Part shown: positions 7,816 through 16,327 of the stretch, one piece after another | How the letters are laid out: every line of letters begins with the position of its first letter | Position numbering within the stretch: the first letter of the stretch is position 1 | Source: CALWOS01 sp963595735 | GTDB taxonomy: Bacteria; Bacillota; Clostridia; Oscillospirales; Oscillospiraceae | Length of the DNA stretch: 36,128 nt | Direction of reading: 5' to 3' | NCBI GenBank assembly: GCA_963595735.1 | Contig: CAVBJJ010000019.1 | Coordinates: 1 to 36,128, forward strand | Program-made: the position numbers and the translations under genes | Notes under the pieces: model-generated | The model's input: only the letters and a program-made list of their open reading frames with translations | What the model was told of the DNA's origin: nothing | Database searches by the model: none

Positions 7816-8634
7816 ATGGCCAGAAAAAGACTGACGCAGCTTTTCCCGTTTTTGCTTCCGCTGCGGCAGTGGCAAAGAAAGCAGTGCTGCTATTTGCAAA
7901 TGTGCCGGGACGGCAACAAATATGCGGACACGCTTACGGAAACATCGCTGCCGCACCAGGTTTTTGCCGATTCGGTTCCCATGCTGAATCAGAACAGTGG
8001 ATTTTCCATGCAATATCAGTACAACAAAGTACACAATTTGAAGCTGGCTGCCCGATGCATTCACAAGGTGCTGATCCGCCCCCAGGAGGTTTTTTCCTTT
8101 TTCTGGCTGGTGCGGGATGCAGAGCGGGAAACGCCTTATAAAGACGGGCTGAATTTTCAAAACGGAAAAATCGTGCCGTCCCGCGGCGGTGGTCTGTGTA
8201 TGCTGAGCAACCTGCTGTTCTGGTGCTTTTTGCACACGCCCCTGACGATTCTGGAGCGGCACGGGCATGGTGTGGAATCCTTTCCCTCCACCACGGAGCA
8301 GCTGCCCAGCGGCACGGATGCGACCATCAGCCTGGGCTGGCGAGACCTGCGGCTGCGGAACGATACGGACAACTGCTTTCAAATCGAACTTGCGTTTGAC
8401 GACAGCTGTATGTACTGCCGCATCCTGGCGGAAAGCCCAATCGGTGTAGAATACAGTGTGTATAACCCCGCGGTTCGCTATCTCCGCCGCCAGGGAAAAA
8501 TCTATCAACTCGCCGAGGTCTGGCGCAAAGAAACGGACAAGCGTACAGGACAAACGGCCCAATACCGGCTTTATACAAATGAATGCGAGATCACCTATCC
8601 GCTGTCGGAGGGTACGGAAATCATAGAAGAATGA
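7816..8634 (+). CDS. vanW: VanW family protein
   Basis: 272 aa. This is a full-length VanW, matching the family from its start (ARKRLTQLFPFLLPLRQWQRK) through the core SGFSMQYQYNKVHNLKLAAR, the glycine-rich PSRGGGLCMLSNLLFW and LTILERHGHGV, to the ISLGWRDLRLRNDTD segment. VanW occurs in VanB- and VanG-type clusters, but its biochemical role is not established; it is often linked to cell wall proteins. ATG 7816 is chosen because GAAGGAG sits 9 nt ahead; a GTG at 7807 lies inside that ribosome site. No signal peptide is obvious. It is the first effector gene after the hairpin at 7711-7757 and nearly touches vanG. Confidence 0.92.
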   Translation: MARKRLTQLFPFLLPLRQWQRKQCCYLQMCRDGNKYADTLTETSLPHQVFADSVPMLNQNSGFSMQYQYNKVHNLKLAARCIHKVLIRPQEVFSFFWLVRDAERETPYKDGLNFQNGKIVPSRGGGLCMLSNLLFWCFLHTPLTILERHGHGVESFPSTTEQLPSGTDATISLGWRDLRLRNDTDNCFQIELAFDDSCMYCRILAESPIGVEYSVYNPAVRYLRRQGKIYQLAEVWRKETDKRTGQTAQYRLYTNECEITYPLSEGTEIIEE

Positions 8635-8645
8635 GGGAAAAAGAC

Positions 8646-9695
8646 ATGAACAAGAAGAAAATAGCGATCCTTTTTGGCGGCTGCTCCACGGAATATGAAG
8701 TGTCGCTGCAATCCGTTGCCTCGGTTTTGGAGTATATCGACACGGAAACAATAGAGGTATTTCCCATTGGTATCAACCGAGCCGGAGATTGGTATCACTA
8801 TACCGGTGCATTTTCCCGCATTCCGGATGGTAGCTGGTGCGAGGATGCTACGCATCTGCACCCCGTTGTCTTTTCCCAGAACCGGTCGATCGGCGGCTTT
8901 CTGGAGCTGGATCACGAGCAGCCGCAGGTGCAAAAGCTGGATTTGGCTTTTCCCGTGCTGCACGGAAAAAATGGGGAAGACGGCACCGTGCAGGGGCTTT
9001 TGGAGCTTGCCGGGATTCCGGTTGTCGGCTGTGATACGCTTTCCTCCGCGCTTTGCATGGACAAGGACAGAGCGCACAAAATCGTTTCCCTGATCGGGAT
9101 TGCCGTTCCCAAATCCCTCACATTTTATCAGGCAGAGCGTTCCGGCGCGGCGGAGGAGATCCAAAACACATTGCGTTTTCCGGTTTTTGTCAAACCGGTT
9201 CACGCCGGTTCGTCCTTTGGCATCACCAAGGTCAGCGCGCCGGAGCAGCTGGAGACGGCCATTGACCTTGCTCTGCAGCACGATACTCAGGTCATCGCAG
9301 AGGAGGCCATAGAGGGCTTCGAGGTCGGCTGTGCCGTACTTGGCAGGGAGGAGCTGACCGTTGGCCGGGTGGATGAGATCGAGCTTTCCCACGGATTTTT
9401 TGATTACACAGAAAAATACACCCTGAAGACCTCGCAGATCCATATGCCCGCCCGAATCGACACGGATACGGAGCAGCGCATCCAGCAGGCAGCGAAAAAA
9501 ATTTACCGTGCGCTGGGCTGTTCCGGATTTGCGCGGGTAGATATGTTCCTGACCCCAGCGGGGGAAATCGTGTTCAACGAGGTCAACACCATCCCCGGCT
9601 TTACCGCTCACAGCCGTTTTCCCAACATGATGAAAGGGATCGGCCTGTCGTTTCCCCAGCTGCTGGATCGGCTGCTGCGCCTGTATACGGAGTAA
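8646..9695 (+). CDS. vanG: D-alanine:D-serine ligase, VanG type
   Basis: 349 aa, the same length I recall for VanG of Enterococcus faecalis. It joins D-Ala to D-Ser so that peptidoglycan precursors end in D-Ala-D-Ser and bind vancomycin weakly. ATP-grasp motifs are complete: AILFGGCSTEYEVSLQS at the start, VLHGKNGEDG (105-113), KPVHAGSSFG (183-192) and NEVNTIPGFT (311-320). The specificity loop reads EKYTL at 256-260. EKY is typical of D-Ala:D-Ser ligases (VanC, VanE, VanG), whereas D-Ala:D-Lac ligases carry EKGSEN. The start is set by homology (NKKKIAILFGG); GAGGG lies about 10 nt upstream. It is followed 6 nt later by the acetyltransferase gene. Confidence 0.93.
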   Translation: MNKKKIAILFGGCSTEYEVSLQSVASVLEYIDTETIEVFPIGINRAGDWYHYTGAFSRIPDGSWCEDATHLHPVVFSQNRSIGGFLELDHEQPQVQKLDLAFPVLHGKNGEDGTVQGLLELAGIPVVGCDTLSSALCMDKDRAHKIVSLIGIAVPKSLTFYQAERSGAAEEIQNTLRFPVFVKPVHAGSSFGITKVSAPEQLETAIDLALQHDTQVIAEEAIEGFEVGCAVLGREELTVGRVDEIELSHGFFDYTEKYTLKTSQIHMPARIDTDTEQRIQQAAKKIYRALGCSGFARVDMFLTPAGEIVFNEVNTIPGFTAHSRFPNMMKGIGLSFPQLLDRLLRLYTE

Positions 9696-9701
9696 AAGCA
9701 C

Positions 9702-10175
9702 ATGGGAATTCGCGGATATATGACCGACTTTTCCAAGGGGGATGCCCTGACGCATTTCTGGAAACTGTACCGTTGGAAGCAGCGGGCAAGGCACAAGCCC
9801 TGGCGGGATATTCTCACCTTCTGCATGAGCCGCTGTGCAGCCCGGCACGGGGGATATGTTGGCGCGGACGCCGTCATCCACGGTATACCCAGCCTGCCCC
9901 ACGGCCTGCACGGGGTCTATATCTCCCGCTATGCCGAGATCGGGGAAAACTGCCGAATTTACCAGAATGTGACCATCGGCGAGATCGACCGAAAGGCGCC
10001 GGTAATTGGCAATGGCTGCCTGATCGGAGCGGGCGCGATTCTGATCGGCAATATCAAAATCGGCGATGGGGCAAAAATCGGCGCCGGCGCGGTCGTCTGT
10101 ACAGATGTTCCCGCACACTGCACGGTCGTGTCCCAGCCGGCCAGAATTTTGGAAAGGAGGCAGACGCATGGATAG
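9702..10175 (+). CDS. Left-handed beta-helix acetyltransferase (serine acetyltransferase-like)
   Basis: 157 aa. A short helical N-terminus is followed by hexapeptide repeats (about 70-150): ISRYAEIGENC, NVTIG, APVIGNGCLIGAGA, IKIGDGAKIGAGAVV. The HGLHG segment supplies the conserved catalytic His and matches small CysE-like O-acetyltransferases, some of which act on sugars. It begins 6 nt after vanG and overlaps the racemase gene by 8 nt (ATGGATAG), so it is clearly part of the operon. In other VanG clusters L-serine supply is linked to the membrane domain of VanT, absent here; whether this enzyme handles serine, another amino acid or a wall sugar is not decided by sequence. Its stop codon lies inside the next gene. 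Confidence 0.8.
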   Translation: MGIRGYMTDFSKGDALTHFWKLYRWKQRARHKPWRDILTFCMSRCAARHGGYVGADAVIHGIPSLPHGLHGVYISRYAEIGENCRIYQNVTIGEIDRKAPVIGNGCLIGAGAILIGNIKIGDGAKIGAGAVVCTDVPAHCTVVSQPARILERRQTHG

Positions 10176-11295
10176 CCGAAATAATCATACAGACCGGGCG
10201 TGGATAGAAATCCGCACCGACCGTCTCGCCCATAATGTCCGGGTGCTGCAAAATGCCATGCAGCCCCGGTGCCAGCTGATGGCAGTGGTGAAAACCGCGG
10301 CATATGGCCACGGGGCAGTGGAGGTCAGCACCTGTCTGGCACAGTGCGGCGTACGCGCCTTTGCCGTTGCCACCATTGACGAGGGCATCCAACTGCGGGA
10401 GCACGGCATTGATGGTACGATCCTGATTTTCGGTTATACGGATGTCCGCCGGGCAAAGGAGCTGCAGCGGTTTGACCTGACCCAGACGGTGATCGACTTT
10501 GCCTACGCCAAGGCGCTGGCGGCGCAGGAACTGCCGCTTCGGGTGCATATCAAAATAGACACCGGGATGCATCGGCTGGGCTTGCCCTATGACAGGCTCG
10601 ATGAGATCGAGGCCGTTTTTGCCATGCCGCAGCTACGGGCGGAGGGCATTTACACCCATCTTTGCTGCTGCGACAGTCTGCACCCGGAGGATGTTGCATT
10701 TACCCGGGAACAGATTCGCCGTTTTCACTTGGTGCTTGACCGCTTGCAGGCAAAAAACATCCCCGTACCAAAGCAGCATATCCAAAGCAGCTATGGCCTG
10801 CTCAACTATCCGGAGCTGAAGTGTGACTATGTCCGGGCGGGCATTGCCCTGTATGGCGTGCGCAGCGCACCGGGGGAGACGAAGCTGCAGCTTGACCTGC
10901 AGCCGGTTCTCTCGCTGAAAACCAAAGTGGCCGCCATTCGGCAGGTGCCGAAAGGGGAGTTTGTCGGATATGGCCGGGCATTTCAAACCACGCGGGACAG
11001 CCGTCTTGCCGTTTTGCCTATCGGCTATGGCGATGGCTTTCCGCGGAATCTGTCCTGCGGCAAAGCAAGCGTGCAGATCGGCTCCCATATTCTTCCTGTC
11101 GTGGGGCGCATTTGCATGGATCAGCTTACCGTGGATGTCACCGATGCAGCGGATGTTGCAATTGGCGATGTAGCAAGCCTTTTGGGGGATGCAGCCCCGA
11201 TCCTTGCCCCGGAGGTCGCCGCGCACGCCGGCAGCATCAGCAACGAGCTACTCAGCCGCATGGGCGCAAGATTGCCGGTGGTGGTAAAGCGCTAA
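10168..11295 (+). CDS. VanT-like serine racemase (soluble, PLP-dependent)
   Basis: 375 aa fold-type III racemase, cytoplasmic. PLP lysine is Lys42 (AVVKTAAYGHG) and the second catalytic base is probably Tyr268 (GYGRAF). Near the C-terminus AGSISNELL places Asn359 where alanine racemases carry the active-site Tyr of TINYE. An Asn at this place is the residue reported to favour serine in VanTG, so D-serine supply for VanG is likely. Unlike classical VanT it lacks the N-terminal membrane acyltransferase domain. ATG 10168 follows GGAAAGGAGG by 7 nt and overlaps the acetyltransferase gene by 8 nt. It could also work as an alanine racemase. Confidence 0.85.
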   Translation: MDSRNNHTDRAWIEIRTDRLAHNVRVLQNAMQPRCQLMAVVKTAAYGHGAVEVSTCLAQCGVRAFAVATIDEGIQLREHGIDGTILIFGYTDVRRAKELQRFDLTQTVIDFAYAKALAAQELPLRVHIKIDTGMHRLGLPYDRLDEIEAVFAMPQLRAEGIYTHLCCCDSLHPEDVAFTREQIRRFHLVLDRLQAKNIPVPKQHIQSSYGLLNYPELKCDYVRAGIALYGVRSAPGETKLQLDLQPVLSLKTKVAAIRQVPKGEFVGYGRAFQTTRDSRLAVLPIGYGDGFPRNLSCGKASVQIGSHILPVVGRICMDQLTVDVTDAADVAIGDVASLLGDAAPILAPEVAAHAGSISNELLSRMGARLPVVVKR

Positions 11296-11330
11296 AAAGC
11301 CAATATAATTCCAAACACAAAACATCTCGC

Positions 11331-11374
11331 CCCCCGTAAGGCCACGCCCCCGGCCTTGCGGGGGACTTGTTTTT
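11331..11374 (+). terminator. Terminator of the van effector operon
   Basis: CCCCGTAAGGCC pairs with GGCCTTGCGGGG (one G-U) around an 8-nt loop, followed by ACTTGTTTTTT. It closes the vanW-vanG-acetyltransferase-racemase unit. Confidence 0.85.
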
Positions 11375-11408
11375 TCCGAATTATTGGGCGATCTATCGGA
11401 AAAATCTA

Positions 11409-11437
11409 TTGAATATGCCCGATAAATCGGGTATACT
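11409..11437 (+). promoter_or_regulatory. Sigma-A promoter of the large SLH protein
   Basis: TTGAAT, 17-bp spacer, TATACT. The start would be near 11444, leaving a leader of about 75 nt before the ATG at 11520. Confidence 0.75.
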
Positions 11438-11519
11438 GGTGTTAACTCCCGACTGCGAGGACAATGTTCCGGACTTTGTTCCGCGCAAAACTTTTCGGGA
11501 ATGGGAAAGGAAAAAATGT

Positions 11520-14500
11520 ATGAATATGAAAAAGAAGCTATTGGCAAGCATGCTGGCCTTGTGCCTGATGCTGACTTTGCTGCCGGTCATGGCGCTGGCG
11601 GATAATAGCACATCTGATACACCATCCGGTGAAATACGGTGGTTGAGAAAAGGCGAAAGCGAAATTCTTACTATAAAAACAGATACTATCACAGAGGTGC
11701 AGACCGGGGACGGCTGGTCATATGACCCTGCCACAAAAACCCTCACCTTAAACAACTATCAGCAAGAAAATGACGCACTGGACATTCTTGATGATTGCAA
11801 ACTGGTGCTACATGGAACAAACAAGCTTAATTATTTGATTACAAATAGGGTAGTTCATTCTGCTGATATCCAAATTGAGGGAGATGGTACACTGTACTGT
11901 TCAGAATATTATATTGAATCTCCCACCATTATGCGTTCCGGTACAATTATCGTTGATGCAGAAAAAGACCCTGATCCCGTCTATACTAGAGCCGCGATAC
12001 AACTCAAAGACCGCTTTATCATGACCGGAGGAACCTTAAAGGCCAATTGTACACAAAAAGCCGGAAGAACTTATGCAGAATATGGCATTTCCCTCGACTG
12101 GTTAGATGGTCAACTCATCTTTCTCAACGGAAATGTGGAAGCCTATGGTACTGTTGCCGGAATCCAGTACGATGACGCCCTTTACTCTGAACACGCCCAC
12201 TTTTTTCCAACAAAAGCGCGCGCTGTCGGCGGGGATAGCCCAAACGATTCTCGGCCGCTGCACATCAGCTCCACTGCTGTTTGGCTCGGAAATTCTTACC
12301 GTGAAGTACTGGGTATATCCGCCTTTACGGAAAAAGGAAAAAATTTGACGGTATCCGGAGAGGGAAAAGATTACAGTGTTTCCGGCGCTGCACGCTATGT
12401 CCGTCTGGAACCGGCGGAAACAGATTTGCTGGATGGCGCAGAAGCGCCCGATTGCAAGATTTATCAGGTCAAAAACAATGACTTCACCCCTTTATCCGCA
12501 GAGACAGATGATTATCTATGGGATGAAAATACAGATACCTTAACGCTGAAAGACGGCGCAGAAATCGATAATTTTCAGGTATTCTGCGGTACACTGAATC
12601 TCTGCATCCCCAAAGGGGTAACTGCGTCTATTAGATACTTAAACGCATCAAAGGGACGCGAATGGCTCTGCAACTTGAACATCTATGGTGGCGGAACACT
12701 CAACGCTGATACTGAGAGCCACTTCCAAATAGCCGATTTTCAGGAAGTACATTTACGAGATACACAAATCATAGGCTCAACTTCAAGCTCTAATTCCCAT
12801 CCTATAATAGCAGACTCTCTGCTCTCTGTAGAAAGCGGTAAGGTGGACGGAAATTTTTGGATTGAAGCTTCTCCTAACGCCTACTCTAAAAAGCTTGTAC
12901 AGACACTGGGACTAACACTACCAAAGAGCCAATTCATTCTAAATGGCGGTACTGTTAACGCCGACTTCGTGGAAGCCGATACAGTTACCATCAATGGCGG
13001 AACACTCGAAACTACTGAAATTTCCGGAGGAGAACTCACAGATAGTTGTCAATACATGCAAAATGGCGGTGTTGTAAAAATCATCGAATATGAATGTGAT
13101 AATGATGACGATAGCGATTATGATGAGAACGGTAAGGACGATGAGGAGTGGACTTGGGCGGATTATTTCCATCCTTTCCAATCCGAAAACGCCGTGTTCC
13201 AAGGTGGCATTTTTCAAGCTGAATTCGGCCCCATCGCTCTGGAAAAAGCAGACGGCAGCTGCGGCACACTCCAGGTTGCGGACAATCTGTCCGTGACCGG
13301 CACCTATAACGGCAAGGAGGTTCCTCTGGTGCTGGATAAGGAGCTGCACGCCCTGATCCCCGCTTCCCGCACCTCCGCCTCCCTGACTGCGCGGCAGGAA
13401 GCCTGCCTGGACACTACCAACATCCGCATTGCCAGCAACGGCAAGCTCCCCCAGCAGAAGCTGACCTTTCCGGCAAGCACGGTTTCCAAGACCTACGGTG
13501 ACGGCAGCTTCACCAACGCCGCTTCTAACAGCACTGCCAACGGCGGCGCGGTCACCTACACCAGCAGCAACCCCGCCGTTGCCAAGGTGGACGCCGCCAG
13601 CGGACAGGTGACCATCCTGGGCGCAGGCTCCGCCACCATCACCGCCACCGCCGCCGCAGTGCCGGGGCAGTACGCCGAGACAAGCGCCAGCTACACCCTC
13701 CAGGTGGCGAAAAAGTCCGTGACCGTCAAGGCGGACAACAAGACCCGCGTGTACGGTGCGGCCAACCCGGCGCTGACCTTTACCGTCCCGGCGAATGCCC
13801 TCGTGACCGGGGACACCGCCGCCGACCTGGGCGTGAGCCTTATTTGCGCCGCAACGGCGACCTCCCCCGCCGGCACTCCCGTTTCCATCACCGGCACGGC
13901 CAACAGCAAAAACTACGCCGTCACCGTCACCCCCGGCACTCTCACCATCACCCAGGCGGACTTCACCGGCAGCAAGACCGCGAAGGTCTCCGCCAAGCGC
14001 GGCTCCGGCACCAGCTATGACCTGTCCACTCTGCTGGCGGGCATCGACGGTGCGGCGCTGGGCAACCCGGTGGCCAGCACCGCCAACGGCGTACTCACCG
14101 GCACGGTGACGAAAGAGGGCAAGAGCCTCCGCTTTACCCTGGCGGATACCGCAAAAATCGGGGCAAGCGACACCATCACCGTCCCCGTGACCAGCACAAA
14201 CTACAAGAATTTCAGCATCACCCTGACGGTCACCGCCGCGGAAAAGGATGTCCCCACGCTGACCGTCCAGCCCATCGAAAAGATCTATGACGGCAAGCCC
14301 CTGAGTGCTGCGGACATTCGCGGCGCCGCCAAGTTCGGCAAGGACACCGTTCCCGGCACCTGGAGCTGGGGCAAAACCGTCCCCAGCCTGCAAAATGTGG
14401 CTGACAGCGGCGTGTACGAGGTCGTGTTCACCCCGGAGGATACGGAAAACTACGCCAGCGCCACCGCCAGCCTGTCCGTGATCATCCGCCAGGCCACTCC

Positions 14501-15533
14501 CACCGGCCGCGCCAGCTACACCAGCATTTCCGAGGCCGGCAAGACCCTTGCAGACGCCAAACTGACCGCCGCGTTCGATGTGTCGGGCACCATCGCCTGG
14601 AAGCTGCCCGACACCACGGAGGTCACCCGCGGCACCCGCTATGACTGGGTGTTCACCCCCGCTGACGGGAACTTTGCTCCCGCGAATGGCTCCGCCATCC
14701 TGTGGGCTGCTGCTAGCTCCGGCGGCGGTGGCGGTGGCGGCGGCGGTGGAGTCGTCTCCAACGACCACGCCATTTCCGTTCCCTCCAAGCTGGAAAACGG
14801 CAGCGTGAGCCTTGGCAGCAAAAATGCCGCCAAGGGTGACACCGTGACCATTACGGTCAAGCCCAACGCCGGCTATGTGCTGGACAAGCTCACCGTTACC
14901 GACAACCACGGCAACACGCTTACTCTGAAAGATAACGGCAACGGCACCTACAGCTTCACCATGCCCGGCGGGGATGTCTCCATTGCCGCCAGCTTTACCA
15001 AGGCCGGCAGCACCGCGTTCCGGGATGTCCCCGCGAACGCCTACTTTGCCAAGGCCGTGCAGTGGGCAGTGGACAAGAACATCACCACCGGCACCGGCGA
15101 GGACACTTTCAGTCCGGATGAAAGCTGCACTCGCGCGCAGATGGCCGTGTTCCTCTGGCGCGTGGCCGGGTCTCCGGAGCCGAAAGCCATGAGCCGCTTT
15201 GCGGATGTCCCGGCGGACGCTTACTATGCCAAGGCAGTGGCCTGGGCGGTGGAAAACGGCATTACCACCGGTACCGGCGAAACCACTTTCAGCCCGGACG
15301 AGACCTGCACCCGCGCGCAGATGGCCGCGCTCCTTTACCGCTACGCCAAGACCCCGGCGGTGACCGGAAACGCCCCCTTCGCGGACACCCGCAGCGATGC
15401 GTATTATTATGACGCCGTCCGCTGGGCAGTGGAAAAGGGCGTCACCACCGGCACCAGTGAAACCACCTTCAGCCCGGATGAGGACTGCACCAGAGCGCAG
15501 ATCGTAACATTCCTCTACCGCGCGGAAAGCTAA
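11520..15533 (+). CDS. Large mosaic SLH-anchored surface protein with Ig-like/MBG domains
   Basis: 1337 aa. The start at 11520 has AAAGG 9 nt upstream and opens a clear signal peptide (cleavage after about Ala27). Order: two carbohydrate-binding-like beta-rich blocks (about 30-580) with repeated YDPATKTLTLNNY and ENTDTLTLKDGAE motifs; an acidic stretch around 522-545 (NDDDSDYDENGKDDEE); Ig-like (TYTSSNPAVAKVDAASGQVT) and MBG-type domains (about 650-1060); a run of ten Gly at 1068-1077; a beta-repeat domain (GYVLDKLTVTDNHGN); and three SLH repeats (about 1164-1337). It should be exported and bound to the secondary wall polymer. No catalytic motif is visible, so an adhesin or structural role is likely. 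Base composition shifts sharply inside the gene. Confidence 0.88.
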   Translation: MNMKKKLLASMLALCLMLTLLPVMALADNSTSDTPSGEIRWLRKGESEILTIKTDTITEVQTGDGWSYDPATKTLTLNNYQQENDALDILDDCKLVLHGTNKLNYLITNRVVHSADIQIEGDGTLYCSEYYIESPTIMRSGTIIVDAEKDPDPVYTRAAIQLKDRFIMTGGTLKANCTQKAGRTYAEYGISLDWLDGQLIFLNGNVEAYGTVAGIQYDDALYSEHAHFFPTKARAVGGDSPNDSRPLHISSTAVWLGNSYREVLGISAFTEKGKNLTVSGEGKDYSVSGAARYVRLEPAETDLLDGAEAPDCKIYQVKNNDFTPLSAETDDYLWDENTDTLTLKDGAEIDNFQVFCGTLNLCIPKGVTASIRYLNASKGREWLCNLNIYGGGTLNADTESHFQIADFQEVHLRDTQIIGSTSSSNSHPIIADSLLSVESGKVDGNFWIEASPNAYSKKLVQTLGLTLPKSQFILNGGTVNADFVEADTVTINGGTLETTEISGGELTDSCQYMQNGGVVKIIEYECDNDDDSDYDENGKDDEEWTWADYFHPFQSENAVFQGGIFQAEFGPIALEKADGSCGTLQVADNLSVTGTYNGKEVPLVLDKELHALIPASRTSASLTARQEACLDTTNIRIASNGKLPQQKLTFPASTVSKTYGDGSFTNAASNSTANGGAVTYTSSNPAVAKVDAASGQVTILGAGSATITATAAAVPGQYAETSASYTLQVAKKSVTVKADNKTRVYGAANPALTFTVPANALVTGDTAADLGVSLICAATATSPAGTPVSITGTANSKNYAVTVTPGTLTITQADFTGSKTAKVSAKRGSGTSYDLSTLLAGIDGAALGNPVASTANGVLTGTVTKEGKSLRFTLADTAKIGASDTITVPVTSTNYKNFSITLTVTAAEKDVPTLTVQPIEKIYDGKPLSAADIRGAAKFGKDTVPGTWSWGKTVPSLQNVADSGVYEVVFTPEDTENYASATASLSVIIRQATPTGRASYTSISEAGKTLADAKLTAAFDVSGTIAWKLPDTTEVTRGTRYDWVFTPADGNFAPANGSAILWAAASSGGGGGGGGGGVVSNDHAISVPSKLENGSVSLGSKNAAKGDTVTITVKPNAGYVLDKLTVTDNHGNTLTLKDNGNGTYSFTMPGGDVSIAASFTKAGSTAFRDVPANAYFAKAVQWAVDKNITTGTGEDTFSPDESCTRAQMAVFLWRVAGSPEPKAMSRFADVPADAYYAKAVAWAVENGITTGTGETTFSPDETCTRAQMAALLYRYAKTPAVTGNAPFADTRSDAYYYDAVRWAVEKGVTTGTSETTFSPDEDCTRAQIVTFLYRAES
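14721..14750 (+). repeat. (GGN)10 tract encoding ten glycines
   Basis: Ten consecutive GGN codons (mostly GGC and GGT) form a flexible linker between the Ig-like region and the wall-proximal part of the SLH protein. Such a tract is prone to length change by slippage in steps of one Gly. Confidence 0.9.
15011..15530 (+). repeat. Three SLH-coding tandem repeats with a 180-bp period
   Basis: The segment with GGATGTCC recurs at 15023 and 15203, and the related GGACACCC at 15383, exactly 180 bp (60 residues) apart. The copies share long identical stretches such as the GCGCGCAGATGGC part, pointing to recent internal duplication or gene conversion. Confidence 0.8.
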
Positions 15534-15555
15534 GAAAAAAGCAAATCCCATAAAA

Positions 15556-15606
15556 AAGCACCCCGCCTGAGGTTCCCCAATCGGAGAACTACAGGCGGGG
15601 TTTTTG
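15556..15606 (+). terminator. Bidirectional terminator between SLH protein and deformylase genes
   Basis: CCCCGCCTG pairs with CAGGCGGGG, with a run of A before and a run of T after. It serves the converging genes on both strands. Confidence 0.85.
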
Positions 15607-15659
15607 CGTGCTGCACTCGGCGGTTTTTGTGTATTTCTGAAAATTACAAGTGGCTTGCA

Positions 15660-16070
15660 CTAAATCAGAATGCCGTTGCAGTGGTCGATCTCATGCTGAA
15701 TGATCTCTGCCGTCCAGCCGGTAAAGGTTTTGCACCGGCTTTGGAATTTTTCGTTCTGCCACTGGACCTTGATGCTTTGAAATCGTCTGGTTTTCCGTGT
15801 GCCGGCAAGGGAAAGGCAGCCCTCTTCGGCTTCGTAAGCACCGGATCGCTTGAGAATGACCGGGTTGAACATGAGCATCGTTTCCCCCTCATTGTCAAAG
15901 GCGATAATGCGTTTGTGAACGCCGATCATGTTTGCTGCCATCCCCACACAGCTGTCCTTATGGGCGGCCAGGGTGTCCAGCAAGTCCTGCGCAACGGAAA
16001 GATCGTCCGCCGTGGCAGGCACGGAAGCTTGCGCAAGAAAAGCTTCTTCTTTACAAATATTGCGGATCAT
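15660..16070 (-). CDS. def: Peptide deformylase
   Basis: 136 aa. It removes the formyl group from the N-terminal methionine of new proteins, using a metal held by Cys85 (EEGCLS) and His126/His130 (QHEIDH, with catalytic Glu127). The first motif reads GMAANMIG in place of the usual GxGxAAxQxG, as in the short clostridial deformylases that end at GILI. A longer frame to 16142 exists, but AAGGAAA 8 nt before ATG 16070 and family alignment favour this start. The gene converges with the SLH gene and diverges from the HTH-AAA gene. A second deformylase may exist elsewhere, as is common in Clostridia. Confidence 0.92.
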   Translation of the reverse strand: MIRNICKEEAFLAQASVPATADDLSVAQDLLDTLAAHKDSCVGMAANMIGVHKRIIAFDNEGETMLMFNPVILKRSGAYEAEEGCLSLAGTRKTRRFQSIKVQWQNEKFQSRCKTFTGWTAEIIQHEIDHCNGILI

Positions 16071-16113
16071 CGCAGATTTCCTTTCTTGTTTTTCTGTTTG
16101 GCTTTGTTCTGCT

Positions 16114-16142
16114 ATTTTACACGAACAAAAACCAGATTGCAA
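16114..16142 (-). promoter_or_regulatory. Sigma-A promoter of the deformylase gene
   Basis: On the minus strand TTGCAA, 17-bp spacer, TAAAAT; transcription would start near 16107, about 37 nt before the ATG. Confidence 0.65.
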
Positions 16143-16203
16143 TTGCGGATACTATACAAGGATTCATAATTGGAAGATCTTTCGCAAAGATTGGAAGAAA
16201 AGA

Positions 16204-16232
16204 TTGACGATAAGTCATAAATTTTGTATAAT
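16204..16232 (+). promoter_or_regulatory. Sigma-A promoter of the HTH-AAA gene
   Basis: TTGACG, 17-bp spacer, perfect TATAAT: a near-consensus promoter. The start would be near 16239, giving a leader of about 90 nt. Confidence 0.8.
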
Positions 16233-16327
16233 AATTCCGCGAGGTTCACTGATTCACTTTGTCGGAAAGGCGATACAGAGGTGGATCAGGATCATATATG
16301 AGAGAGTATGGGTGGAGGAATTGCCAT

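Noticed and set aside
12939..15551. 870-codon open frame on the minus strand opposite the large SLH gene
   Set aside because: It mirrors a GC-rich gene whose codon bias removes stops on the other strand, is Gly/Ala/His-rich with no recognisable domain, and lacks a credible start signal.
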